This document shows positions 9,322 to 18,285 of a DNA stretch of 64,000 nucleotides, one piece after another. The position numbers and the translations under genes were made by a program. Source of the DNA: UBA7239 sp035430165 (GTDB lineage: Bacteria > Pseudomonadota > Gammaproteobacteria > Pseudomonadales > UBA7239); assembly GCA_035430165.1 (NCBI GenBank), contig DAOMGE010000011.1, positions 4,298 to 68,297 of the forward strand, written 5' to 3'. Position 1 is the stretch's first letter. Each line of letters opens with the position of its first letter. The notes beneath the pieces were generated by a model that worked only from the letters and a program-made list of their open reading frames with translations, was not told the DNA's origin and did no database searches.

Positions 9322-9908
9322 TCCGCACACGCGTTGCCTTGCTGATTGCCGTAACGCCATGCCTGTTGTTGTCCGGTTGCGAAGACATTGAGCCGACACC
9401 GGTCGTAACCATCGCCAGTGATGTGGAATTCCGTTTGCTGGCCGCTGACCAGCCTGTTGCTGTCACCCAGAAAATCACGGCGCATGTGCGCGGTGAACGG
9501 CATATGATGATCATGCAAGTGCAGGCAGACACGTCACGGCTGACGATGGCGGGTATGTCGCCAACCGGCACGCGCCTGTTCAGCCTGTCTTTTGATGGCA
9601 AGACCATCGACAGCTGGAAATCACCGCTCTTCAATGTGCCGTTTGATGGCAGTTATGTGCTCGCCGATTTTGAATTGGCCGCGTTTCCGGTTGCTCGCTT
9701 GCAACACGAAATTTCCGGTGGGCGTATCGAGGAAAAAACGGTTGGCGCCAATACCGAGCGCAGGATTTTCGACAACGCCGACAACGCCGTGATCGAAATT
9801 ATTTACGACAAGACCACCGATCCTGACAATCTCAATGTGTCGTATTGCCATCTCGAGCGGCATTACTGTCTCGATATCACCGCGCTGTCACAGGCTGGCA
9901 CACCATGA
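9318..9908 (+). CDS. DUF3261-type outer-membrane lipoprotein of the aryl polyene cluster
   Basis: A 196-residue lipoprotein: signal peptide with lipobox LLSGC, Cys21 as the lipidated residue; the next residues (EDIEP) have no Asp at +2, so Lol export to the outer membrane is likely. The remaining sequence is mostly beta (MMIMQVQADTSRLTMAGMS, TRLFSLSFDGK), consistent with the DUF3261 family that accompanies APE exporters and has a LolB-like look. Such a protein could receive the polyene-lipid from the LolA homologue and place it in the outer membrane, an inference from the operon only. ATG 9318 overlaps the exporter stop; the stop overlaps the next ketosynthase start (9905). Confidence 0.75.
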   Translation: MIRTRVALLIAVTPCLLLSGCEDIEPTPVVTIASDVEFRLLAADQPVAVTQKITAHVRGERHMMIMQVQADTSRLTMAGMSPTGTRLFSLSFDGKTIDSWKSPLFNVPFDGSYVLADFELAAFPVARLQHEISGGRIEEKTVGANTERRIFDNADNAVIEIIYDKTTDPDNLNVSYCHLERHYCLDITALSQAGTP

Positions 9909-11128
9909 CCACAGTACAGCCCGTCTATCTTCCCGCACTCGGCATGGTGTGCGCGCTGGGTGATAGCCGCGATACCATACTGCGCAATCTCGACGATGGT
10001 TCGCGCGCCGGCATGGTCATGCGGGATGATTTGCTGCCGGGACGCGAGGTTTTTGTCGGCGCCGTCCATACTGCACTGCCGGATGCCAGTACATTGCCCT
10101 TACCTTTCCGCAGCCGCAACAATCAGTTGTTGCTCGCTGCGCTGTCGCAGATTCGCGCCGAGACCGATGCCACTATCAATCGGTTTGGCGCCAACCGGAT
10201 CGCCGTGGTACTCGGCTCCAGCACCAGCGGCATCAGCGATGGTGAAACCGCCTTACAAAAAAAAACGGCGGCAGAAAATATTTTTCCCGCAGGTTTTGAT
10301 TATCGCCAGCAGGAAATGGGCAATCCTGCCCAATGCCTGGCGCACGTGCTTGCACTCGACACAATTGCCTACACGATTTCCACGGCCTGTTCTTCCAGCG
10401 GCAAGGCGATCGCCGCCGCTGCACGCCTGTTGCACAGCGGCGTGTGTGATGCCGTGCTGTGCGGCGGTGTGGATTCACTCTGCCAGATGACCGTGCAAGG
10501 CTTCGCGGCGCTGGATTCGGTTGCCAGGACGTATTGCAATCCGTTCCGTGAGCATCGCGACGGCATCACGATCGGTGAAGGTGCTGCACTGTTCCTGATG
10601 ACGCGTGACAATTTTTTTACCCGTCCTGTTTTCAAAAAAAATATAAATCCGGTTCGCCTGCTCGGCGCGGGTGAAGCGTCAGATGCATTTCATATTTCTG
10701 CACCGGACCCGGCTGGTGCCGGTGCCGAGTTCGCCATTCGCGCCGCGCTAACTGCAGCAGATTTATCGCCAGCCGATATCGATTACATCAACCTGCATGG
10801 CACCGGCACACGCAAGAATGACGAGATGGAATCGCAACTGGTTGCCCGCATTTTCGGCAACGACACGCCCTGCAGTTCAACCAAGGGCATGACGGGCCAC
10901 ACACTCGGCGCCGCAGGTGCCATCGAAGCGGGTCTGTGCTGGCTCGCCTTGTCGTCAGATACTGCGAAACGCAAGATGCCACCACACATTGCCGACGGCG
11001 TTCCGGATCCGGCATTGCCATCACTGCGATTTTGCCGGCATGAATTTTTCCATCGCGAACCTGCGATCGTCATGAGCAATTCGTTTGCATTTGGCGGCAA
11101 CAATATCAGCCTGATACTATCCGGCTGA
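9905..11128 (+). CDS. Beta-ketoacyl-ACP synthase (ApeO-like elongating ketosynthase)
   Basis: A 407-residue thiolase-fold condensing enzyme with an intact Cys-His-His triad: Cys162 in STACSSSGK, His298 in NLHGTGT and His332 in GMTGHTLGAAGAIE. It therefore looks catalytically competent rather than a chain-length factor. It would condense malonyl-ACP with the aryl-primed chain. ATG 9905 overlaps the preceding stop; an in-frame ATG at 9845 lies well inside the lipoprotein gene and is rejected. In described APE systems this ketosynthase pairs with a second KS-like subunit, whose gene may lie left of the window. The short spacing to the dehydratase and ketoreductase supports one transcription unit. 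Confidence 0.88.
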   Translation: MTTVQPVYLPALGMVCALGDSRDTILRNLDDGSRAGMVMRDDLLPGREVFVGAVHTALPDASTLPLPFRSRNNQLLLAALSQIRAETDATINRFGANRIAVVLGSSTSGISDGETALQKKTAAENIFPAGFDYRQQEMGNPAQCLAHVLALDTIAYTISTACSSSGKAIAAAARLLHSGVCDAVLCGGVDSLCQMTVQGFAALDSVARTYCNPFREHRDGITIGEGAALFLMTRDNFFTRPVFKKNINPVRLLGAGEASDAFHISAPDPAGAGAEFAIRAALTAADLSPADIDYINLHGTGTRKNDEMESQLVARIFGNDTPCSSTKGMTGHTLGAAGAIEAGLCWLALSSDTAKRKMPPHIADGVPDPALPSLRFCRHEFFHREPAIVMSNSFAFGGNNISLILSG

Positions 11129-11154
11129 CAACCCGATGAAACCGATCACACACA

Positions 11155-11631
11155 ATGCCTGCACGTATCCATGACACGCCCTACGCCGTTGCCGACCTGG
11201 TGCCGCATGCAGCGCCGATGTTGTTGCTGGATGATGTGCTCGACTTTGGTGAACTGTTTTGTGTCGCCAGTGTCACCATCAGACCTGACTCGCTTTTTTT
11301 CCAGCCAGGCAAGGGTGTGCCTGCCTATGTCGGCATTGAATACATGGCGCAAACGATTGCGGCATGGTCCGGTATCCGCATGCGCCTGCAGGGCAAATCG
11401 CCGACGGTCGGTTTCCTGCTCGGCACGCGCAAGTTCCAGGCGCTTCAACTTTTTTATGCACCGGGCACGGTGTTGACCGTGCGTGCAGAACAAACGTACA
11501 ACGTGGATGGCATGGGCGTATTTTCCTGCACGCTGTACGCTGGCGATCATTTATGTGCGAGCGCACAAGTCAATGTTTTTGAACCTGGCAATGTGTCTGA
11601 AGTATTGGCGCAAACGGTCGGCAACGTGTGA
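11155..11631 (+). CDS. Hotdog 3-hydroxyacyl-ACP dehydratase (ApeP family)
   Basis: A 158-residue single-domain hotdog protein. The N-terminal VPHAAPMLLLDDVLDF (His18) and GVPAYVGIEYMAQTIAAWSG resemble the FabA/FabZ catalytic histidine and central helix, and the family is the small ApeP-type dehydratase of aryl polyene clusters (COG4706). With the dehydratase domain fused to the AMP-ligase at 1324, the cluster has two hotdog domains; in studied systems ApeI and ApeP both belong to the elongation machinery, one probably stabilising the other. Start 11155 ATG gives a normal length and lies 26 nt after the ketosynthase stop. Confidence 0.82.
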   Translation: MPARIHDTPYAVADLVPHAAPMLLLDDVLDFGELFCVASVTIRPDSLFFQPGKGVPAYVGIEYMAQTIAAWSGIRMRLQGKSPTVGFLLGTRKFQALQLFYAPGTVLTVRAEQTYNVDGMGVFSCTLYAGDHLCASAQVNVFEPGNVSEVLAQTVGNV

Positions 11632-11672
11632 CGTGTTTACTATGGTAGATGGGCTAGGGTGGGTGAATTGTG

Positions 11673-12416
11673 ATGAATAGGTCTGTGCTCGTCACCGGCA
11701 GCAGTCGCGGCATCGGACGTGCCATTGCGCTGGCGCTCGCGAAGGACGGTTTTGATATTGTGCTGCATTGCCGTGCACGCATCGAGGAACTGCATGCTGT
11801 GCGCGACGAAATTTCTGCCTGCGGCCGCACCGTGCGCTGCTTGCAATTTGATGTGGCTGATCGCGACCAGACGCAACACATCCTGCTCGATGACATCGAA
11901 AAACATGGTGCGTATTACGGTGCGGTTTGCAACGCAGGCATTACGCGTGACGGCGCGTTTCCTGCGCTCACCGGTGACGACTGGGACAGTGTGATCCACA
12001 CCAATCTCGACGGCTTTTACAATGTGTTGCATCCGTTGCTGATGCCGATGATACGCACTCGCCGCGGCGGTCGTGTTGTGGCGCTCTCTTCGGTTTCCGG
12101 TTTGATGGGCAATCGCGGGCAGGTGAATTACAGTGCATCGAAAGCCGGTATCATCGGTGCGTGCAAGGCACTCGCTGTCGAACTGGCGAAACGCAACATC
12201 ACCGTCAACTGTGTCGCACCGGGCCTGATTGAAACCGACATGGTTGCCGCGCACGCAACCGATGAACGGGCTATGGAAGAAGCACTGAAAATGATTCCCG
12301 CACAACGCATGGGCACGCCGGACGAAGTAGCGAGCCTGGTAGCGTATCTTTTTTCCGATGCCGCGGCCTACATCACGCGGCAAGTTATTTCCGTCAATGG
12401 CGGGATGGTGGGTTAA
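11673..12416 (+). CDS. 3-oxoacyl-ACP reductase, SDR family (FabG-like, ApeQ type)
   Basis: A 247-residue short-chain dehydrogenase. It has the NADPH-binding TGSSRGIGRAIA near residues 8-19, the NAG motif in AVCNAGITRDG, the catalytic Ser140-Tyr153-Lys157 set (VSGLMGNRGQVNYSASK) and the C-terminal ITRQVISVNGGM typical of FabG. It reduces the 3-keto group after each condensation during polyene assembly. The start could be GTG 11670 or ATG 11673; the latter is used. In usual APE clusters the next gene is the final ketosynthase, but here a pilY1-like gene intervenes. Confidence 0.88.
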   Translation: MNRSVLVTGSSRGIGRAIALALAKDGFDIVLHCRARIEELHAVRDEISACGRTVRCLQFDVADRDQTQHILLDDIEKHGAYYGAVCNAGITRDGAFPALTGDDWDSVIHTNLDGFYNVLHPLLMPMIRTRRGGRVVALSSVSGLMGNRGQVNYSASKAGIIGACKALAVELAKRNITVNCVAPGLIETDMVAAHATDERAMEEALKMIPAQRMGTPDEVASLVAYLFSDAAAYITRQVISVNGGMVG

Positions 12417-12420
12417 CCGC

Positions 12421-12487
12421 CCTCCCGTGTAAACACGGCGGGGTTGCGCTACTATATTGCGCACTATCCGGTCTTGGCGATAGCAAG
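12421..12487 (+). promoter_or_regulatory. Intergenic segment before pilY1 with a small inverted repeat, possible promoter region
   Basis: The 71 nt between the ketoreductase and the pilY1-like gene contain CCGTGT-AA-ACACGG (12426-12439), a 6-bp inverted repeat without a following T-tract, and an AT-rich stretch CTACTATATTG around 12450-12460 that could serve as a -10 region. This is the longest gap in the pigment cluster after the ACPs, so pilY1 may start its own transcript here. No convincing -35 hexamer is visible, so the call is weak. Confidence 0.25.
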
Positions 12488-15400
12488 ATGAGAACAATAA
12501 CTGTCAAAAAAACTGCTAATTTGTTGCCATGTCCAAGACGGTTTTTTGCCGTGTCCGCAGGAGTCATTGGCTTGTTGGCATCCGTGCCAGCTTTTGCCAG
12601 CTTTAATTTCAGCAAAGATCCCATCTACTTGCCTGTTGCGCCACAACCCAACGTGATGCTGTTACTGGATGATTCAGGCTCTATGGCAGATCCTCCAACT
12701 GGTTCTATTGCGGGCACACCATCAAAAATGGCTTCAATGCAGCAGGTGACAAAGCAGGCAGTCACAGATAATGCCAGCAAGATGCGCATTGGTTTGTTTC
12801 ATTTTTATAGCGCTACAGGCTATTCCAAGCTGGCTGGCGGAAAATATTCATTGCCCTGTGGTAGCGGCGTGACAACGCTGAATACCGCTATTGATGGATT
12901 ATCTGCTTCCTACGCGACACCGTTGGCGTCTGCCTTGTACGAGATCTCCCGCTATTTTCGCGGTCTTGTGCCAGACAATACGTTACAAAATGGTAGCAGT
13001 GCATTTGCCAGCCCCATCCAGTATCGCTGCCAGAAAAACTTTACGGTTGTTTTGACTGATGGCATGGCGTCGGCTGGTATTGAATATCCGGGTAACAGCG
13101 TACCGGATGGCATGTTGCCACCTACAAACCAAGCACCTACCGATACAGTAACGGGCAATGTCACTAACCCGTGGGGAAGCGGGCAAGCACTGAATGCCGC
13201 GCAGAACAGTTGGGACGCGTTTCCTGATCCAAAAATGTCGGGTGATGGCGCTGGTTATTTTCCCTTTCTGGACGACATCGCGCAGTTTGCCTTTGACATT
13301 GATATGAAGACATCCACCTCTGCGCCAAGTGGCACTTGCCCTGCGGGTGCACCAGGCCAAAGTGCCGGCACGGATTGCGCAGGCAAAAGCTGGCAAGACA
13401 ACGACGCTGGCTCAACAGGTGAGTTTGCCCAGCAGAACATGACAACCTACACCATAGGTTTCGATGCACAGAACGAGTTGTTGAAAGATACGCCGCTCAC
13501 CAACCGGATTGCTTTTTCTGCCGCCGATGTTGATGTAGCAAACGACGTCATCCACATTCCGAATCACGGCCTGAAAACGGGCGATTACATCCATTTCTAT
13601 TCCACAGGCGCCGCAACTGCGGTGGTGAGTGGCATGGGGCAAGCAGACCCGGCTAACACGATTCCAGTTGCCAGCACGTCAGGTATTTTGGCGGGGGCGG
13701 CACTGGCCTACAGCAATGCCGGAGGGGCTGACTTACAGGTTTATTCCTCACAGACGGATACATTGACGCTCACATCAAACCCACCCATTGCCAGCACATT
13801 TACTGCGTCACTTTCCCAGATAGTGAATCTCGCCAATAACACCCAGCTGACAGCCACCAGTACGGACAATTTTCTATATCAGGGGGCTTCTTACACACCC
13901 TCCTCTGTGATTCCTTCCACTGCAAGTAGCACTATAATGCTTGGCGCCACTGGTTCCCCGTTATTGGTGGGACAAACCTTCACTTATACGTACAACAGTG
14001 GCAGCGCGGCTACTCCCCTGATCGGCGGCAACTCCTATGTTGTTCAGTCTTGCGGTACTACAGCCACACTAAGCACAATGGCAATCAGAACTACCGGCAG
14101 TATTTGCCCACAGAATACGGCCTACTACATCCATGTTGCTCTGGCAGCTACTCCTTTCACCATCATCACCCTGACATCGGCAGGATCAGGAATACAGAAA
14201 GTTACATATAACGCAGCAAATTCATCAGCGAATCGCACGTTCTATATCAGTTCCCTGAATACAGCCACAGGTTCATTCTGCCTGTCTCTGACTACCAATG
14301 GCAGCTGTCTGACGATTCTCAATGCCGGGAGCGGCACCCAGTCGTTTGATTGGAACTGGACGCACACAGTCCTGGCCACATCCAGTACCTATTACGCCAT
14401 TCCTGTCGACAGCACCCACCTCAAACTGGCACTGACACAGGCCGATGCACTGGCGGCCACGCCAGTGGCCGTCCAGATCTACAACGGCGGCAATGCGAGC
14501 CAGACATTTACTTATGCGCTATCCAACAGCGTTGGCGGTTTGTATGGCTACGAAACAGATCTCGAGCCAGACAGCACGCCTAACCCGGTTACTGAAAGCG
14601 CAGCACGCGGCAAATATTGTGTCGTGGCCGTGGATGCCAACAATTTCAAATTGGCTCTATCGACGCCGGGCAATTCGGTAACCTGCCCGGCTACACCAAC
14701 AGTCGTCGATATAACCAATGCCGGTAACGGCGGCATACTCAGCACAGGGCCGGGAAATTCTTATCACGCAACCGATACTGCAGAGTTATCCAGCTCACTC
14801 AATGCTGTTTTCAACTCAATACGCGCCACTGTAAACAGCGGCGCCGCACTGAGCGGAACAACCAGCAACACCAACACGGCTAACGCCAGCTCGCGTATTT
14901 ATCAAGCAGCTGTCGATACAAACACCTGGTCGTCCGGCCTTTCTTCCGTGGCTTTTTCTAACGGAGCCCTTGCAACAACATCGACATGGGGCACGATGGA
15001 TGCACTCATCCCCACACCGCGCAACATACTGACATACAAACGCAGCACCAAAACCGGGATATCGATGCTTTACGCCAATCTGGACGCCGCGCAACAACAG
15101 GCTGTCAGCGGAAGCATCTTCACTAACAGTGTCACTGGTAACAACGTAATCAACTGGCTCAAGGGCAGCAGCATCAGCGGATTTCGTGAGCGCTCCAGCA
15201 ACCAGATGCTGGGCGATATTCTTGATGCTGGAATGATCTATGTGGGCGCCGCCGACTACGGTAACAGCATAACTACAAATGGCGGCAGCACTTACAGAGC
15301 TTTTGTGACTGCCAAAAACAGCTGGGAGCCTATGCTGTATGCGGGCGCCAATGACGGAATGATGCACGGATTTCGTGCCACTGATGGGCACGAATTATTC

Positions 15401-16987
15401 GCTTTCATCCCCAACGGGGTTTATGTCGACTGGAACGATAATGACAACGATGGACTACTAACAACCGAAACGGCGGATTACAAACTTTTCAATCTGACAC
15501 AGACAACTTATTCCCACCACTACTTTGTCAACAGCACTCCCGCTGTGCAGGATGCCTATATCAACAATGCCTGGCGAACAGTTTTAGTAGGCGGCCTTGG
15601 CCAGGGCGGCCGCAGTATTTTTGCCCTGAATGTGAACGGCGATTCATCAATTCCTTTCACCAGCCCAGCAAGGGTTATGTGGGAGTTTGGCTCGTGGAAT
15701 GACAAGGAGATTGGCTATACGTTTGGAACACCTGTTATTGCACTGGTGAATGACACTTCGGCAACGGGCGCCACGCGATGGGTGGCTATTTTTGGAAACG
15801 GCTATGACAGCGCTAGTAAAAAGGCACAGTTGTTTGTCGTCGACCTCGCCACAGGCAATCTGGTAAAACGACTGGACACAGGTGCGGGCAACGTCTCCAC
15901 GCCCAATGGCTTGTCGGAACCTGCTGTCGTAACAGGCCCAGGCAAAATTGTTCAATACGTTTACGCAGGAGACTTGTTGGGCAATATATGGAAATTTGAC
16001 TTGTCCGCGAATACGCCAGCGTCATGGCAAATTGCCTATGCAGGCCAGCCATTTTTCAGTGCCAGGGACTCTATGGGCCACGCACAGCCAATCACGACAG
16101 GCATCGCGCTAGGAACTAATCCTATCAACAACAAAACCATGATTTACGCAGCCACGGGCAAATTTCTGGAGGCGAGTGACGCTATCTACCAGATTTCTAC
16201 TTCTTTGCCACACGAACACTCGGTATATGGCCTGGAGGATGACAGCACACCGGTTCCTTTGGGCACACTGAACCGCGCAAGCTCAAAACTGGTACAACAA
16301 TATTTTGGTTCAGTTGCTGGATCAAACTACCGGACAAGCAGTAGCGATCCGGTTGATTATGCTGGCGCCCAGCGTGGCTGGTATGCCGATCTGGTTGAAG
16401 GCATGAACTACCAGGGAGAGATGGTTGCCAACAAACCGATTGTCCGTGACAACAGGCTTGTGCTGTCAACCGTGATCCCTTCAGGTAACGATCCATGCAG
16501 AACATTCAGCAACTATGGTGAGTTCATGGCGCTGGATGCCTTGACTGGAGGTAAAATCAAGCGACAAGGATTTTTCGATTTGGATGGTGATGGCGTTGTA
16601 TCCCCCACTGAAAGAGTTATCGTCGGGTTCCCTGTTACAGGATTTCCCAGGAACCCCACCATCCTGTCAACCGCCAATAGCACGACAGACAACATGATTT
16701 TTTCGCAAACAACACGACTTGGCAGTGTGCTGACGATAGGCGATTTTGACGACACTGACCACGACGGCACCACCAATGCTGTCGATGACTTTCCCGACAA
16801 TGATGCAGCAAACACTGATGCGGACCACGATGGCTTGCCAGATTTCTGGCTGCAGCCTAATGTGTACGCATGTTCACCCGCTGCCGTGACCTGCAATGAG
16901 CTGACCCTCGACACCAATCCACCGCCTTTGATATTGAACAGCAGCTTCAAAGGATCTTCGGTACGTGAAATCATCAGCAGTCCCTGA
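12488..16987 (+). CDS. pilY1: PilY1/PilC-like type IV pilus tip adhesin with an interrupted vWA domain
   Basis: A 1499-residue secreted protein. A signal peptide (about residues 1-37, ending VPAFA-SF) precedes a von Willebrand A domain with MIDAS motif DDSGS near residue 60. Its strand YTIGF (321-325) is separated from its last helix (ELSSSLNAVFNSI, from about 765) by roughly 425 residues of Thr/Ser/Ala-rich beta-type sequence with repeated motifs such as IPNHGLKTGDYIHF and VDANNFKLALS. The PilC beta-propeller runs from about 940 to 1400 (YAGANDGMMHGF at about 950, calcium-type loop DWNDNDNDG at about 981). The tail (1418-1455) has Asp-rich calcium repeats (DTDHDGTTNAVDD, TDADHDGLPD). PilY1 proteins promote pilus extension, adhesion and surface sensing. 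It sits inside the pigment cluster, away from minor-pilin genes. Stop is 16 nt before the next ketosynthase. Confidence 0.87.
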   Translation: MRTITVKKTANLLPCPRRFFAVSAGVIGLLASVPAFASFNFSKDPIYLPVAPQPNVMLLLDDSGSMADPPTGSIAGTPSKMASMQQVTKQAVTDNASKMRIGLFHFYSATGYSKLAGGKYSLPCGSGVTTLNTAIDGLSASYATPLASALYEISRYFRGLVPDNTLQNGSSAFASPIQYRCQKNFTVVLTDGMASAGIEYPGNSVPDGMLPPTNQAPTDTVTGNVTNPWGSGQALNAAQNSWDAFPDPKMSGDGAGYFPFLDDIAQFAFDIDMKTSTSAPSGTCPAGAPGQSAGTDCAGKSWQDNDAGSTGEFAQQNMTTYTIGFDAQNELLKDTPLTNRIAFSAADVDVANDVIHIPNHGLKTGDYIHFYSTGAATAVVSGMGQADPANTIPVASTSGILAGAALAYSNAGGADLQVYSSQTDTLTLTSNPPIASTFTASLSQIVNLANNTQLTATSTDNFLYQGASYTPSSVIPSTASSTIMLGATGSPLLVGQTFTYTYNSGSAATPLIGGNSYVVQSCGTTATLSTMAIRTTGSICPQNTAYYIHVALAATPFTIITLTSAGSGIQKVTYNAANSSANRTFYISSLNTATGSFCLSLTTNGSCLTILNAGSGTQSFDWNWTHTVLATSSTYYAIPVDSTHLKLALTQADALAATPVAVQIYNGGNASQTFTYALSNSVGGLYGYETDLEPDSTPNPVTESAARGKYCVVAVDANNFKLALSTPGNSVTCPATPTVVDITNAGNGGILSTGPGNSYHATDTAELSSSLNAVFNSIRATVNSGAALSGTTSNTNTANASSRIYQAAVDTNTWSSGLSSVAFSNGALATTSTWGTMDALIPTPRNILTYKRSTKTGISMLYANLDAAQQQAVSGSIFTNSVTGNNVINWLKGSSISGFRERSSNQMLGDILDAGMIYVGAADYGNSITTNGGSTYRAFVTAKNSWEPMLYAGANDGMMHGFRATDGHELFAFIPNGVYVDWNDNDNDGLLTTETADYKLFNLTQTTYSHHYFVNSTPAVQDAYINNAWRTVLVGGLGQGGRSIFALNVNGDSSIPFTSPARVMWEFGSWNDKEIGYTFGTPVIALVNDTSATGATRWVAIFGNGYDSASKKAQLFVVDLATGNLVKRLDTGAGNVSTPNGLSEPAVVTGPGKIVQYVYAGDLLGNIWKFDLSANTPASWQIAYAGQPFFSARDSMGHAQPITTGIALGTNPINNKTMIYAATGKFLEASDAIYQISTSLPHEHSVYGLEDDSTPVPLGTLNRASSKLVQQYFGSVAGSNYRTSSSDPVDYAGAQRGWYADLVEGMNYQGEMVANKPIVRDNRLVLSTVIPSGNDPCRTFSNYGEFMALDALTGGKIKRQGFFDLDGDGVVSPTERVIVGFPVTGFPRNPTILSTANSTTDNMIFSQTTRLGSVLTIGDFDDTDHDGTTNAVDDFPDNDAANTDADHDGLPDFWLQPNVYACSPAAVTCNELTLDTNPPPLILNSSFKGSSVREIISSP

Positions 16988-17003
16988 TCTGTTAAGGACA
17001 TCT

Positions 17004-18263
17004 ATGCAGCCTCCTACCGATGACGCACGCAGTAGAGAAAAACGTGTTGTGATTACCGGCATGGGTGCCGTCACTGCGTTGGGCTCAGACTGGCCGACTA
17101 TCGAAGCGCGTTTGCGCAGTCGCAACAATGCTGTCTGTTACATGGCTGACTGGGAGCGTTTTGCCGAGATGAACACGCGCCTCGGTGCACCGATTACCGA
17201 TTTTGTCGTGCCGCCCCATTATCCGCGCAAGAAATTGCGCAGCCAGGGTCGCGTGTCACTGCTGGCAACCCGTGCCACGGAACTCGCGCTGGCCGATGCA
17301 GGTTTGCTCGGCGATGCCAGCATCAGCGACGGCCGCATGGGCATCGCCTACGGTTCATCTACCGGCAGCACACATGCCATCGGCGAGTTCGGGCAGATGA
17401 TTTTGCACAACTCGATGAAAAATATTACGGCCACGACTTACATCCAGATGATGAGCCACACGGCAGCGGTGAATGTCGGCCTGTTTTTTGGCCTGAAGGG
17501 TCGCGTGATACCGACGAGCAGTGCCTGTACGTCCGGCAGCCAGGGCATCGGCTACGCGTATGAGGCAATCCGTTTTGGTCGCCAGCAGATGATGGTGGCC
17601 GGTGGCGCAGAAGAGTTGTGCCCGACGGAAGCCGCTGTATTCGACACACTCTTTGCCACCAGTACCCGCAACCGGGAAACCCGTCTGACACCGCGCCCGT
17701 TTGATCGCGACCGCGATGGCCTGGTGATCGGCGAGGGCGCCGGTACACTGGTACTGGAAGAGCTGGAGCACGCACTGGCGCGGGGTGCGCATATCCACGC
17801 CGAGATTATCGGCTTTGCTTGCAATGCCGATGGCGCCCATATCACGCAACCCGAGGCCACCACCATTGAATTGGTGATGCGGCAGGCACTGGCAGACGCC
17901 GGCCTCACCGCCGACGCAATCGGTTATGTCAGTGCGCACGGCACGGCGACGGACCGGGGCGACATTGCCGAGAGCACGGCCACAAACAAGGTGTTCGGCG
18001 AACAGACGCCGATCAGCTCGCTGAAAAGCTACACCGGCCACACGCTCGGCGCCTGCGGCGCTATCGAGGCCATGGTCACCATCGAGATGTTGAATAACGG
18101 CTGGTATCATCCCACCGTCAACCTCGATCATGTTGACCCGGCCTGCGCCGCGCTGGACTACATCACGGGCGACGGCCGCCATCTGCAAAACGAATTCGTC
18201 ATGAGCAACAATTTTGCCTTTGGCGGTATCAATACATCACTGGTTTTCAGGCGCTGGCACTGA
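17004..18263 (+). CDS. Beta-ketoacyl-ACP synthase II-like (last ketosynthase of the aryl polyene cluster, ApeR type)
   Basis: A 419-residue condensing enzyme with complete active site: Cys175 in SSACTSGSQG, His in SAHGTATDRGD and His in KSYTGHTLGACGAIEA. It opens with RVVITGMGAVTALGSDW, as FabF does. ATG 17004 follows an AAGGA ribosome site (16994-16998); an in-frame ATG at 16965 lies within pilY1. In other APE clusters this KS directly follows the ketoreductase and may start or extend chains. Here the pilY1-like gene is placed between them, only 16 nt upstream, so this ketosynthase probably depends on the pilY1 transcript or a promoter inside pilY1. Confidence 0.88.
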   Translation: MQPPTDDARSREKRVVITGMGAVTALGSDWPTIEARLRSRNNAVCYMADWERFAEMNTRLGAPITDFVVPPHYPRKKLRSQGRVSLLATRATELALADAGLLGDASISDGRMGIAYGSSTGSTHAIGEFGQMILHNSMKNITATTYIQMMSHTAAVNVGLFFGLKGRVIPTSSACTSGSQGIGYAYEAIRFGRQQMMVAGGAEELCPTEAAVFDTLFATSTRNRETRLTPRPFDRDRDGLVIGEGAGTLVLEELEHALARGAHIHAEIIGFACNADGAHITQPEATTIELVMRQALADAGLTADAIGYVSAHGTATDRGDIAESTATNKVFGEQTPISSLKSYTGHTLGACGAIEAMVTIEMLNNGWYHPTVNLDHVDPACAALDYITGDGRHLQNEFVMSNNFAFGGINTSLVFRRWH

Positions 18264-18285
18264 ACCAGCACCGACGGAGAATCCC

